Shown here: one piece after another, positions 55,818 through 64,000 of the stretch | Layout of the letters: every line of letters starts with the position of its first letter | Position numbering within the stretch: position 1 is the first letter of the stretch | Assembly: GCF_016756395.1 (NCBI RefSeq) | Contig: NZ_AP018365.1 | Coordinates: 6,824,001 to 6,888,000, forward strand | Direction: 5' to 3' | Length of the DNA stretch: 64,000 nucleotides | Source: Streptomyces sp. SN-593 | GTDB taxonomy: Bacteria > Actinomycetota > Actinomycetes > Streptomycetales > Streptomycetaceae | The notes under the pieces: model-generated | What the model saw: only the letters and a program-made list of their open reading frames with translations | Databases searched by the model: none | Told to the model about the DNA's origin: nothing | Made by a program: the position numbers and the translations under genes

Positions 55818-57204
55818 GCAGTCCGTCGACGCGCAGGCACTCGACGAGGTGGTCCGCTTCACCTCCGAGCTGATCCGGATCGACACCACCAACCGCGGCG
55901 GCGGCGAGGGCAACGAACGCCCCGCGGCGGAATACGTCGCGGAGCGGCTGGCCGACGCGGGCATCGAGCCGCGCGTGCTGGAGTCCGCCCCCGGCCGTGC
56001 CAACGTGGTGGCGCGCATCCCCGGCACCGACCCGTCCGCCGACGCCCTCCTCGTGCACGGCCACCTCGACGTGGTGCCCGCCGAGGCCGCCGACTGGAGT
56101 GTGCACCCCTTCTCCGGCGAGGTGCGCGACGGCGTCGTGTGGGGCCGCGGCGCCATCGACATGAAGAACATGGACGCGATGGTGCTCGCCACCGTCCGCG
56201 GCTGGGCCAGGTCGGGCGTCCGCCCGGTCCGGGACATCGTGCTCGCCTTCACCGCCGACGAGGAGGACAGCGCCGCCTACGGGTCCGGGTTCCTCGCCGA
56301 CAAGCACGCCGAACTCTTCGAGGGCTGCACCGAGGGCATCAGCGAGTCCGGCGCCTACACCTTCCACGCCGGCGGCGGCCTGCGCCTGTACCCGGTCGCC
56401 GCCGGCGAGCGCGGCACCGCCTGGCTCCGGCTCACCGCCCGCGGCCGGGCCGGCCACGGCTCGAAGGTCAACGGCGAGAACGCCGTCAGCCGGCTCGCCG
56501 CCGCCGTCGCCCGGATCGGCGAGCACCGCTGGCCGCTCCGGCTCACCGACACCGTACGTGCCGCGCTCCTCGAACTGGCCGCGATCCAGGGCGTGGACAT
56601 CGACCTCGACCGCGTCACCGACGGCGACGCGACCGACCCTGCCAGCATGGACGCCCTGCTCGCCCGGCTCGGCCCGGCCGCCTCCTTCATCCGCCCCACC
56701 GTCCGCAACAGCTCCAACCCGACCATGCTCCAGGCCGGCTACAAGGTGAACGTCATCCCCGGCGCGGCCACCGCCCACGTCGACGGACGCGTGCTGCCCG
56801 GCGGCGAGGAGGAGTTCGTCACCACCATGGACCGGCTCACCGGGCCCGACGTCGACTGGGCGTACCACCACCGCGAGGTGGCCCTCCAGGCGCCGGTCGA
56901 CTCGCCCACCTTCGCCGCGATGCGCGAGAGCCTGGAGCACTTCGACCCGGGCGCGCGGGTGCTGCCGTTCTGCATGTCCGGCGGCACCGACGCCAAGCAG
57001 TTCTCCCGCCTCGGCATCGCCGGCTACGGCTTCTCGCCGCTGAAGCTGCCGCCCGGCTTCGACTACAACGCCCTCTTCCACGGCGTGGACGAGCGGGTGC
57101 CCGTCGAGGCGCTGCACTTCGGGGTCGAGGTGCTGGACCGCTTCCTGCGCCGCACCGGCGCACCCGCCGAGACCGCCGCGACCGCCGGGGAGGGCGCCCG
57201 ATGA
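55810..57204 (+). CDS. M20/M25/M40 family metallopeptidase
   Basis: A 464-aa co-catalytic zinc hydrolase of the M20 group, which includes dipeptidases, carboxypeptidases and deacylases. The catalytic lid and metal motifs are LLVHGHLDVVPAE, WGRGAIDMKNMDAMVLA and FTADEEDSAAYGS with the general-base Glu pair; the dimerisation domain starts at GRAGHGSKVNGENAV. The final His is in YNALFHGVDERVPVE. Start and end overlap both neighbours (8 nt and ATGA), so synthesis is coupled. Together with the M55 and S66 enzymes, hydrolysis of cell-wall-derived peptides is likely. Confidence 0.93.
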   Translation: MAEQSVDAQALDEVVRFTSELIRIDTTNRGGGEGNERPAAEYVAERLADAGIEPRVLESAPGRANVVARIPGTDPSADALLVHGHLDVVPAEAADWSVHPFSGEVRDGVVWGRGAIDMKNMDAMVLATVRGWARSGVRPVRDIVLAFTADEEDSAAYGSGFLADKHAELFEGCTEGISESGAYTFHAGGGLRLYPVAAGERGTAWLRLTARGRAGHGSKVNGENAVSRLAAAVARIGEHRWPLRLTDTVRAALLELAAIQGVDIDLDRVTDGDATDPASMDALLARLGPAASFIRPTVRNSSNPTMLQAGYKVNVIPGAATAHVDGRVLPGGEEEFVTTMDRLTGPDVDWAYHHREVALQAPVDSPTFAAMRESLEHFDPGARVLPFCMSGGTDAKQFSRLGIAGYGFSPLKLPPGFDYNALFHGVDERVPVEALHFGVEVLDRFLRRTGAPAETAATAGEGAR

Positions 57205-59195
57205 CCGCCGCCGACCGCACGGCCCCCGCCCGCGGCACCTGGCCGTCGCCGATCGACGCCACCACCGCCGCCTCCCACGACGGCAGCCCGGAGTTCGTGG
57301 GCGTCGTCGGCGACGAGGTGTGGTGGACCGCCCCCCGTCCGGCCGAGGGCGGCCGGCGCGCGCTGGTCCGCCGCCTGCCGGACGGCAGCGAGCAGTGCCC
57401 GCTGCCAGCACCGTGGAACGTCCGCAGCCGCGTCATCGAGTACGGCGGCACCCCCTGGGCCGGCGCGGTCCTCGACGGCTCCGTGCTGATCGTCTTCGCC
57501 CACCACCTCGACCAGCGGCTGTACGCCTTCCGCCCCGACCACCCCGACAGCGAGCCCCGCCCGCTCACCCCGGTCTCGCCGGTCGGCGACGGCCTGCGCT
57601 GGGCCGACCTCACCATCCGCCCGGAGCGGGGCGAGGTCTGGGGGGTGCTGGAGGAGTTCACCGGCGACGGCCCGTCCGACGTGCGCCGGGTGCCCGCGGC
57701 CGTCCCGCTGGACGGCTCGGCCGCCGAGGACCGCGGCGCGGTGCGCGAACTGGCCGCCGCCGACCACCGCTTCGTCACCGGACCGCGTCTGTCGCCCGAC
57801 GGCACGCGGGCGGTCTGGCTCGCCTGGGACCACCCGCTCATGCCGTGGGACGGCACCGAGCTGCGGATCGCCGAGATGGGAGCCGACGGCGTCCTCGGCG
57901 CGGCCCGCACCCTGATCGGCGGTCCCGAGGAGTCCGTCTCGCAGGCCGAGTGGACGCCTGACGGCACCCTGCTGGCGGCCACCGACCGCACCGGCTGGTG
58001 GAACATCCACCGGGTCGACCCGGACACCGGTGAGGCGGTCGACCTGTGCCCGCGCGAGGAGGAGTTCGCGGGCGCGCTGTGGAAGCTCGGCCAGCGCTGG
58101 TTCCTGCCGCTGGGACCGGGCCGGGTCGCGGTGCTGCACGGCGTCGGCGCCCCCCGGCTCGGAGTGCTCGACACCGTCACCGGCGACGTCACCGACGCCC
58201 CCGGCCCGTGGACGGAGTGGAACCCGACGCTCGCCGCCACCGGCGGCCGGGTGATCGGCATCGCCGCCGGCGGCCGCACCTCCCACGAGGTGGTCGAGCT
58301 GGACACCGCCACCGGCCTCACCCGGGTGATCGGCAACGCCCACCACGACACCGTCGATCCCGCCTTCCTCCCCGACCCGGTGGCCCGCACCTTCACCGGC
58401 CCCGGCGGCCGCGAGGTGCACGCCCACCTCTACCCGCCGCGCCACCCGGACTTCACCGCCGAGGGCCCCGGCCCGTACGTGATCTGGGTGCACGGCGGCC
58501 CGACCAGCCGGGCGGCGATGGTGCTCGACCTGGAGATCGCCTACTTCACCTCGCGCGGCATCGGTGTGGCCGAGGTCAACTACGGCGGCTCCACCGGCCA
58601 CGGCCGCGCCTACCGCAACCGGCTGCGCGAGCAGTGGGGCGTGGTCGACGTCGAGGACTGCGCGGCGGTCGCCGAGGGGCTGGTCGCCGAGGGCGCGGCC
58701 GACCCGGACCGGCTCGCCATCCGCGGCGGCAGCGCCGGCGGCTGGACCAGCGCGGCGGCCCTGACCAGTACCGGCACCTACGCCTGCGGCACCGTGATCT
58801 ACCCGATCCTGGACCTGCTCGGCTGGTCGAAGCAGGGCGGGGAGACCCACGACTTCGAGTCGCAGTACCTGGAGTCGCTGGTCGGCCCGGTCGACGAGGT
58901 GCCCGACCGCTACCGCGAGCGCTCGCCGATCAACCGCGCGGACCGGATCACGGTGCCGTTCCTGCTGCTCCAGGGGCTGGACGACGTGATCTGCCCGCCG
59001 GTGCAGTGCGAGCGCTTCCTCGCCGAGGTCGCCGGGCGCGGCATCCCGCACGCGTACCGCGCCTTCGCCGGCGAGAGCCACGGCTTCCGCCGCCTCGACA
59101 CCATGGTGACCTGCCTGGAGGCCGAACTGTCCCTCTACGGGCAGGTGTTCGGCTTCACCCCGGCCGGGGTGCCGGTGCTGGAGCTGACCACGTGA
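57201..59195 (+). CDS. S9 family (prolyl oligopeptidase-like) serine peptidase
   Basis: A 664-aa cytoplasmic peptidase. An N-terminal beta-propeller (about 20-400, with repeats such as RLSPDGTRAVW and EWTPDGTLLAATD) is followed by an alpha/beta-hydrolase domain. The triad is Ser511 (RGGSAGGW), Asp594 or 595 (LLQGLDDVICPP) and His627 (GESHGFRR). The layout fits acylaminoacyl-peptidase or dipeptidyl-peptidase types that release N-terminal residues from short peptides. ATG 57201 overlaps the M20 stop (ATGA). No signal peptide is seen, so it acts on imported peptides. Confidence 0.94.
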   Translation: MTAADRTAPARGTWPSPIDATTAASHDGSPEFVGVVGDEVWWTAPRPAEGGRRALVRRLPDGSEQCPLPAPWNVRSRVIEYGGTPWAGAVLDGSVLIVFAHHLDQRLYAFRPDHPDSEPRPLTPVSPVGDGLRWADLTIRPERGEVWGVLEEFTGDGPSDVRRVPAAVPLDGSAAEDRGAVRELAAADHRFVTGPRLSPDGTRAVWLAWDHPLMPWDGTELRIAEMGADGVLGAARTLIGGPEESVSQAEWTPDGTLLAATDRTGWWNIHRVDPDTGEAVDLCPREEEFAGALWKLGQRWFLPLGPGRVAVLHGVGAPRLGVLDTVTGDVTDAPGPWTEWNPTLAATGGRVIGIAAGGRTSHEVVELDTATGLTRVIGNAHHDTVDPAFLPDPVARTFTGPGGREVHAHLYPPRHPDFTAEGPGPYVIWVHGGPTSRAAMVLDLEIAYFTSRGIGVAEVNYGGSTGHGRAYRNRLREQWGVVDVEDCAAVAEGLVAEGAADPDRLAIRGGSAGGWTSAAALTSTGTYACGTVIYPILDLLGWSKQGGETHDFESQYLESLVGPVDEVPDRYRERSPINRADRITVPFLLLQGLDDVICPPVQCERFLAEVAGRGIPHAYRAFAGESHGFRRLDTMVTCLEAELSLYGQVFGFTPAGVPVLELTT

Positions 59196-59214
59196 CCGGG
59201 CGGGAGCCGACCTC

Positions 59215-60222
59215 ATGACCGAACGACTCAGGCGCGTCGCGGACGCGGTGGGCGTGCCCGTGCCTGCGCTGATCCGCCCGCACCGGCTCGCCCCGGGCGA
59301 CCGGATCTCGGTGGTGGCCCCCAGCGGCCCGGTGCCGGCCGACCGGCTGGCGGCCGGACTGGAGGTGCTGCGCGGCTGGGACCTGGAGCCGGAGGTGTCC
59401 CCGCACGTCCTGGACGGGCACCCCTGCGGGTACCTGGCCGCGGGCGACCAGGCCCGGGCCGACGACTTCCAGGACGCCTGGTGCGACCCGACCACCACCG
59501 CGGTGCTCTGCGCCCGGGGCGGTTACGGGGTGCAGCGGATGGTCGACCTGCTCGACTGGGACGAGATGCGGGCCGCGCCGCCGAAGGCCCTGATCGGCTA
59601 CAGCGACATCACCGCGCTGCACGAGGCGGTGGCCACCCGGCTCGGGCTGGCCACCGTGCACGGCCCGATGGCCGCGGCAGCCACCTTCCTGGAGGACGAA
59701 CCGACCCGCGAGGGCCTGCGGCGCACCCTGTTCGCGCCGGAGTCCGTCCAGGTGATGGCCCCGGCCGGCGCCCGCACCCTGGTGCCCGGCCGGGCCGAGG
59801 GCGTCACCCTCGGGGGCTGCCTGTCCCTGCTCGCCGCCGACCTGGGCACGCCGTTCGCCCGCGCGTCGGCGGCCGGGGGCATCCTCCTGCTGGAGGACGT
59901 GGGCGAGGAGCCGTACCGGCTCGACCGCTACCTCACCCAGTTGCTGCGGGCCGGCTGGTTCGACGGGGTGGCCGCGGTCGTGCTCGGCTCGTGGGCGGAG
60001 TGCGGCCCCCATGACGCCGTGCGCGACCTCGTCGTCGACCTGCTCGGGCCGCTCGGGGTGCCGGTGGTGGAGGAGTTCGGCTTCGGGCACTGCGCGTCCA
60101 CCCTGACGATGCCGCTCGGCGTCCCGGCGGTCCTCGACGCCCCCGCGCACGATGCCCCCTCGCCCGGCGACCCGGCGTCCTCCGGCCCCGTCCTCACCAT
60201 GGAGGTGCCGGCACTGGCGTGA
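59215..60222 (+). CDS. LD-carboxypeptidase (S66, LdcA-like)
   Basis: A 335-aa S66 serine peptidase, the family of LdcA, which removes the terminal D-alanine from muropeptide tetrapeptides during cell-wall recycling. The first domain has ISVVAPSGPV and the nucleophile in ALIGYSDITALH; the second has the Glu in LLLEDVGEEPYRLDR and the His in EEFGFGHCASTLTMPLG, completing the Ser-Glu-His triad. It begins 19 nt after the S9 stop and ends the operon. No signal sequence, so it works in the cytoplasm on recycled peptides. This gene gives the clearest link of the operon to peptidoglycan. Confidence 0.93.
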   Translation: MTERLRRVADAVGVPVPALIRPHRLAPGDRISVVAPSGPVPADRLAAGLEVLRGWDLEPEVSPHVLDGHPCGYLAAGDQARADDFQDAWCDPTTTAVLCARGGYGVQRMVDLLDWDEMRAAPPKALIGYSDITALHEAVATRLGLATVHGPMAAAATFLEDEPTREGLRRTLFAPESVQVMAPAGARTLVPGRAEGVTLGGCLSLLAADLGTPFARASAAGGILLLEDVGEEPYRLDRYLTQLLRAGWFDGVAAVVLGSWAECGPHDAVRDLVVDLLGPLGVPVVEEFGFGHCASTLTMPLGVPAVLDAPAHDAPSPGDPASSGPVLTMEVPALA

Positions 60223-60231
60223 CCGGGGGCC

Positions 60232-60256
60232 GCCGGCGGGTCAACTGCCCGCCGGC
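60232..60256. terminator. 9-bp inverted repeat between convergent genes
   Basis: GCCGGCGGG and CCCGCCGGC surround a 7-nt loop that includes the MFS stop codon. It lies 9 nt after the peptidase operon and can serve both transcripts. Confidence 0.65.
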
Positions 60257-61731
60257 CGGCCCGCCGGCAGGAGCACGGCGGGGACGACGGCGGCGACCGC
60301 GATGCCGACCGACCACCAGAACGCCCCCTGGAACGCGCCGACGGCGCCGTGGTCGACGAGCGACTGGAGGGCGACCGCCACGATCGCGGTGCCGAACGAG
60401 GCCCCGACCTGCTGCGAGATGCGGGTGTTCATGGTGGCGTGCGGGATGCCGGCCGGCCGGATGTCCTGGTAGGCGACGGACATCGGGGGGATCAGCACCG
60501 ATCCCACCCCCACCCCGCGCAGCAGCAGCACGCCCTCCAGCCACCACAGGCTCGTCCCCGGGCCGGCGAGCGCGAAGGGGACGGTGGCGGCTGCGGTGAG
60601 CAGGAAGCCGGCGACGGTCAGGGCGCGCGCGCCGATCCAGTCGACCAGCCGGCCCACCACGAAGCGCGAGGCGAGTGCGCCGACCCCCTGCGGGATCAGC
60701 AGCAGCCCGGCCTGGAGCACGCTCTCCCCGCGCAACTGCTGGTAGTACAGCGGCAGCAGGAACATCCCGGCGTACATCGCCGCGCCCGCGGTGAACAGGA
60801 CCGCCGAGGCGCTGCCGAGCGAGCGCAGCCGCAGCAGCCGGATGTCCACGACCGGCTGGTGCTCCCCGGGGCGCGTCGCCCAGCGGATGAAGACCACCAG
60901 CAGTCCGACCCCGACCAGCAGCGGGACGAGCACGCCGGCGTGGCCGATCCCGCCGTCCTCGGAGAGCTGCGAGAGGCCGAGCAGGATGCCCGCCAGCGAC
61001 GGCGTGAGCAGTGCCAGCCCGGTCCAGTCCAGGCGGGGGCGCCCGGCCGCGGCGTCGGGTCGGTCGTCCGGGAGGTGCCGGCGGGCGAGCAGCAGCCCGA
61101 CGGCGACCACGGGCACGTTGATGAGGAACAGCCAGCGCCAGCTCAGCCAGTTGAGGACGACCCCGCCGATCACCGGGCCGAGGATCGGGCCCAGCGCGAT
61201 CGGCAGGCTCACGGCCGCCATCAGCCGGCTGCTGACCTGCCCGCCCGCGGCGCGCACCGCGAGCGTCTGCATCAGCGGGAAGATCAGGCCGGCGCCGAAG
61301 CCCTGGAGCGCGCGGAAGGCGATCAGCGAGGGGGCGTCCCACGCCACCGCGCACAGCACGGAGGAGACCACGAACACCGTGAGCGCGGCCATCCACACGC
61401 GCTTGCCGCCCCAGCGCCGTTCCGCCCACCCGGTGACCGGGATGGCGACGGCCATCGCCAGCAGGAACCCGGTGGTGACCCACTGGATCGCGTCGGTGGT
61501 CGAGTGCAGCTTCCCCACCAGCGTGTGGATCGCCAGGGTCACCATCGTGGAGTCGAGGATCGCCGCGATGCCGCCGACGACCAGGGCGATCAGCGCCCCC
61601 TTCACCTGCGGCGTCAGCTTCGGTTCCGCCGCCTCCGATATCCCGGCCGCGTCGTCCGCGCCGTCCGTGCCGTCCGTGCCGTCCGCCTCGGGTGTCCCGG
61701 GTGTCCCGGGCGTCCTGCTCGTCTCCGTCAT
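60241..61731 (-). CDS. MFS multidrug transporter (DHA2/EmrB type)
   Basis: A 496-aa proton-coupled exporter with about 14 helices (residues 40-490) after an acidic, Thr/Gly/Asp-rich start. It has the DHA2 motif LDSTMVTLAIHTLVGKLH in helix 1, a changed motif A loop (GWAERRWGGKRVW) and motif C in LPIALGPILGPVIGGVV. ATG 61731 avoids the divergent promoter further upstream. The TetR gene on the other strand begins 98 nt away and is the probable local repressor of this exporter. The stop codon is part of the shared terminator stem. Confidence 0.92.
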   Translation of the reverse strand: MTETSRTPGTPGTPEADGTDGTDGADDAAGISEAAEPKLTPQVKGALIALVVGGIAAILDSTMVTLAIHTLVGKLHSTTDAIQWVTTGFLLAMAVAIPVTGWAERRWGGKRVWMAALTVFVVSSVLCAVAWDAPSLIAFRALQGFGAGLIFPLMQTLAVRAAGGQVSSRLMAAVSLPIALGPILGPVIGGVVLNWLSWRWLFLINVPVVAVGLLLARRHLPDDRPDAAAGRPRLDWTGLALLTPSLAGILLGLSQLSEDGGIGHAGVLVPLLVGVGLLVVFIRWATRPGEHQPVVDIRLLRLRSLGSASAVLFTAGAAMYAGMFLLPLYYQQLRGESVLQAGLLLIPQGVGALASRFVVGRLVDWIGARALTVAGFLLTAAATVPFALAGPGTSLWWLEGVLLLRGVGVGSVLIPPMSVAYQDIRPAGIPHATMNTRISQQVGASFGTAIVAVALQSLVDHGAVGAFQGAFWWSVGIAVAAVVPAVLLPAGRPAGS

Positions 61732-61793
61732 GGTCTCGTCGCCCCATCCTCGCCAATAAGAGTCGAATCCATTCCTTAGGAGAGTAGGGCTTC

Positions 61794-61823
61794 TTGTTAA
61801 GAGGTGCAAACCTCTCTTATGAT
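61794..61823 (+). promoter_or_regulatory. TetR promoter with operator in the spacer; leaderless start
   Basis: TTGTTA (61794-61799) and TATGAT (61818-61823) are spaced 18 nt, and ATG 61830 follows after 6 nt. AGAGGT-GCAA-ACCTCT (61800-61815) is a perfect inverted repeat inside the spacer, a natural place for autorepression. Confidence 0.65.
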
Positions 61824-61829
61824 GGACTC

Positions 61830-62495
61830 ATGACTACCGCGGCTCCCGATCCCACCCGACGGCGCCGACGCGGAGCGGAACTGGAGGCCGCGCTGCTGGA
61901 CGCGGCGTGGGACGAGCTGATCGAGGCCGGGTTCGCGAAGCTGACCATGGAGTCGGTCGCTTCTCGGGCGGGCACCGGCGTGGCCGTGCTGTACCGCCGC
62001 TGGGCCAACAAGGACGAGGTGGTGCTCGCCGCGCTGGAGCGCTACCGCAACGCCCACCTGGTCGACATCCCCGACACCGGCAGCCTGCGGGGCGACCTGG
62101 TCGCCGTGCTCACCACCATGGGCGAGGCCCGCTCGGTGTTCTTCGCGATCGCCGCGGCCACCGCCTTCTCCGGGCTGCTGGTCGACACGGGGATGACCCC
62201 CACCCAGGTGCGCGACAGGATCATGGGCGACAAGCGGCTCTCACGCATGCGCTCCGTCTACGAGCGGGCGCACGACCGCGGCGAGATCGACCTGGAGTCG
62301 ATCCCCCCCGCCCTGCTCGCGATGCCCTTCGACCTGGTGCGGCACGACCTGGTCATGGACCTCAAGCCCCTGGAGCCCCGGCGGATCGAGTCGATCGTGG
62401 ACGAGCTGTTCCTGCCGTTGGTCCGCCACTACGGCCGTGACGGGGGCGGGTCGTCTCCGGCCGGAGGGGCCCCGGGAGCCGCCGGAGTCGCCTGA
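61830..62495 (+). CDS. TetR family transcriptional regulator
   Basis: A 221-aa TetR protein with the DNA-binding part in about 15-62 (LLDAAWDELIEAGFAKLTME, RAGTGVAVLYRRWANKDEVV) and the TetR_C-like ligand domain after it. ATG 61830 lies 6 nt after the -10 box, so translation should begin at the first base of the transcript. It is divergent from the MFS exporter and most likely controls both genes through the inverted repeat at 61800-61815. The Gly/Pro-rich C-terminus is typical padding. A perfect palindromic terminator follows. Confidence 0.93.
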   Translation: MTTAAPDPTRRRRRGAELEAALLDAAWDELIEAGFAKLTMESVASRAGTGVAVLYRRWANKDEVVLAALERYRNAHLVDIPDTGSLRGDLVAVLTTMGEARSVFFAIAAATAFSGLLVDTGMTPTQVRDRIMGDKRLSRMRSVYERAHDRGEIDLESIPPALLAMPFDLVRHDLVMDLKPLEPRRIESIVDELFLPLVRHYGRDGGGSSPAGGAPGAAGVA

Positions 62496-62499
62496 ACGG

Positions 62500-62531
62500 C
62501 CGGGCCCGCCGGGGCGCCCCGGCGGGCCCGG
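62500..62531. terminator. Perfect 32-bp palindrome, bidirectional terminator
   Basis: Positions 62500-62515 and 62516-62531 are exact complements. It is 5 nt after the TetR stop and 86 nt past the histidine kinase stop. Confidence 0.8.
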
Positions 62532-62616
62532 GATATAGGGACGGCCGGAACCGCCCGGCGCAGGAGGGTGTGGCGGCGTGGCGGGCCGTGGACGGGCCCG
62601 CCGAGGCGCGCCCGCC

Positions 62617-63732
62617 TCAGGGCGCCGCCGGCAGCAGCACCTCGAAGCGGCAGCCGCCCGGCACGTTGTGCACCGAGGCGCGGCCGTGGTGGGCCTCCAC
62701 GATGCCGCGCACGATGGCCAGCCCGAGGCCCGCGCCGGCCGGAGGGGTGCGCGCCCCGGTGCCGCGCCACCCCGTGTCGAAGACCCGCGGCAGGTCGTCC
62801 GGCGGGATGCCTCCGCATCCGTCGGTGACGGACAGCACCACGGAATGCGTGGCCTCGTCGCGTCGCGCCGAGACCGCCACGGTGCCGTCGGCGGGGGTGC
62901 GGTGGATGGCGTTGGCGAGGAGGTTGGCCAGCACCCTGGTCATCTCCCGGCCGTCCACCTCGACGGGCACCTGGTCCACCCGGTCGCCGACCAGCCGGAC
63001 GCCGTGCTCGGCGGCGAGCGGGTCGGCGCCGGCGATCGCGTCCCCCACCAGGTCGTACACCGACACGCGGGCGGGCGTCAGCGCCAGTACCCCGGCCTGG
63101 ATGCGGGACAGCTCGAAGAGGTCGCCCACCATGCCGCTGAGCCGGTCCACCTCGGCGCGGATCTGCCGGTGGTAGCGCGCGGGATCCTGGGCTATGCCGT
63201 CCTCCAGCGCCTCCGTCATCGCCCGCAGCCCGGCCAGCGGGGTGCGCAGGTCGTGCGAGATCCACGCGACCAGGTCGCGCCGGGACGCCTCCAGGGCGCG
63301 CTCCCGCTCCCGGGAGGCGGCCAGCTTGGCGCTGGTGGCGGCCAGCTCCCGGCCCAGATCGGCGAGCTCGGCGGTGGGCGCCCCCGCGGGGGCGGCGAAC
63401 GGGCCGCCGTCGCCGAACGCCCGGGCCGCCTCGGTCAGCGCGCGGCTGCCCGCGACCACCCGGCGCCCCAGGATCAGGGAGACCGCGAGCGAGACGACGG
63501 CGGCCATCGCGCACACGGTGGTGACCACCCCGAGGTCGTGTTCGGAGAGGAACATCGCCCAGGCCACCGACAAGGTGCCCGCGAGCATCGCGCCGACGGT
63601 CACGACCGCGACCACGGCGAGCGACAGCGCGACCGAGCGGTTGCGCAGCAGCCGCAGCACCAGCGCGCCCAGCAGCCCGGCGGCCACGGCGCCCATCGCC
63701 GCGTACGCGGCGATCAGCAGCAGGTCACGCAT
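62617..63732 (-). CDS. Sensor histidine kinase
   Basis: A 371-aa membrane kinase of a two-component system. About three helices lie in residues 1-95, then a HAMP-like linker, the phosphoacceptor box AWISHDLRTPLAGLRA, and the ATP-binding domain with NLLANAIHRTP (N box), DGCGGIP (G1) and GAGLGLAIV (G2). There is almost no extracellular loop, so it probably senses a signal in or near the membrane. ATG 63732 overlaps the response regulator's stop by eight bases, as in a typical OmpR-type pair. The signal is unknown. Confidence 0.93.
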   Translation of the reverse strand: MRDLLLIAAYAAMGAVAAGLLGALVLRLLRNRSVALSLAVVAVVTVGAMLAGTLSVAWAMFLSEHDLGVVTTVCAMAAVVSLAVSLILGRRVVAGSRALTEAARAFGDGGPFAAPAGAPTAELADLGRELAATSAKLAASRERERALEASRRDLVAWISHDLRTPLAGLRAMTEALEDGIAQDPARYHRQIRAEVDRLSGMVGDLFELSRIQAGVLALTPARVSVYDLVGDAIAGADPLAAEHGVRLVGDRVDQVPVEVDGREMTRVLANLLANAIHRTPADGTVAVSARRDEATHSVVLSVTDGCGGIPPDDLPRVFDTGWRGTGARTPPAGAGLGLAIVRGIVEAHHGRASVHNVPGGCRFEVLLPAAP

Positions 63733-64000
63733 CGCGCACCTCCGCCTCACTGGCCGCCGTCCCCGGGCGCGCCTCCCCGGCGGTACCGCCCGCCGGCCGA
63801 TCCGGTTCCGGTTCCGGCGGGTCGAAGCGGTAGCCCACCCCCCAGACAGTGCTGATCAGGCGGGGCCGGGCCGGGTCGTCCTCGACCTTCTCGCGCAGCC
63901 GCCGCACGTGCACCGTGACGGTCGACAGGTCACCGAACTCCCAGCCCCACACGCGGCGCATCAGCTCCTCGCGGCCCAGCACCCGGCCGGGGTGCCGCAG
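63725..64000 (-). CDS. Response regulator, OmpR type, C-terminal part (cut by window edge)
   Basis: The last 91 codons of an OmpR/PhoB-type regulator; the rest lies beyond the window. The winged helix is clear: LGREELMRRVWGWEF, TVTVHVRRLREKVEDDPARP and the closing wing strand ISTVWGVGYRF. A 30-residue Pro/Glu-rich tail follows. Its end overlaps the kinase start, so the pair is made together. The receiver domain cannot be judged here. A GTG at 63982 is internal and is not the start. Confidence 0.93.
   Translation of the reverse strand: MRHPGRVLGREELMRRVWGWEFGDLSTVTVHVRRLREKVEDDPARPRLISTVWGVGYRFDPPEPEPDRPAGGTAGEARPGTAASEAEVRDA

Overview
The window is about 64 kb of very GC-rich DNA with dense genes, frequent GTG/TTG starts, many 4-nt start/stop overlaps and several probable leaderless promoters. 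The gene content points to a chromosome of Streptomyces or a close relative in the Streptomycetaceae. Indicators include crotonyl-CoA carboxylase/reductase next to meaA, an F420-type enzyme, XRE-MmyB and DUF6479 proteins, an Rv2578c-type radical SAM protein and a DasR-like site. I saw no rRNA, tRNA, CRISPR array, insertion sequence or prophage.

1-6 kb: the end of a sugar ABC transporter operon (permease, ATPase, ROK sugar kinase, membrane-anchored protein), then a PcaD-PcaC-like fusion whose hydrolase nucleophile is Glu, a metallo-beta-lactamase-fold protein and exonuclease III. 6-16 kb: a TfoX-C-like protein, a short transketolase, a DUF6479-like protein, a CDF metal exporter beside a ZIP importer, an isochorismatase-like hydrolase with an MFS exporter and a MarR regulator with a nested operator, and a large Streptomyces-type protein with GARFAG repeats. 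16-21 kb: a reductive pyrimidine catabolism operon (beta-ureidopropionase, class III aminotransferase, dihydropyrimidinase, F420-type oxidoreductase) behind a 16-bp palindrome.

21-28 kb is the most unusual part: two FCD-type GntR regulators with identical recognition helices flank an operon for a 5'-truncated amidohydrolase, an FMN-dependent alpha-hydroxy-acid oxidase, a second amidohydrolase and an RraA-like aldolase. Related operator-like motifs lie in front of each transcription unit, so it looks like a self-contained catabolic regulon with an unknown substrate. 28-38 kb: a divergent TetR/SDR pair, an IMPase-fold phosphatase with an FAD oxidoreductase, a nine-unit TAGCCG microsatellite at a stop codon, small membrane proteins, an SCP2 protein, a Nudix hydrolase, glycerate kinase, and psd-pssA for phosphatidylethanolamine synthesis.

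38-47 kb: an ethylmalonyl-CoA-type cluster (ccr, meaA, MaoC hydratase, acyl-CoA dehydrogenase) with a TetR regulator and a tandem two-unit 3-hydroxyacyl-CoA dehydrogenase. The beta-methylmalyl-CoA lyase gene that the full pathway needs is absent here. 47-54 kb: a GNAT protein, an Rv2578c-type radical SAM protein, an SRPBCC protein, a multidrug MFS protein with three transthyretin-like repeats, and a large polytopic membrane protein. 54-60 kb: a translationally coupled operon of four peptidases from different families (M55, M20, S9, S66) behind a 14/16 match to the DasR operator and a perfect DnaA box, suggesting cell-wall peptide scavenging linked to aminosugar signalling. 60-64 kb: an MFS exporter diverging from a TetR gene, and the start of a two-component system cut by the window edge.
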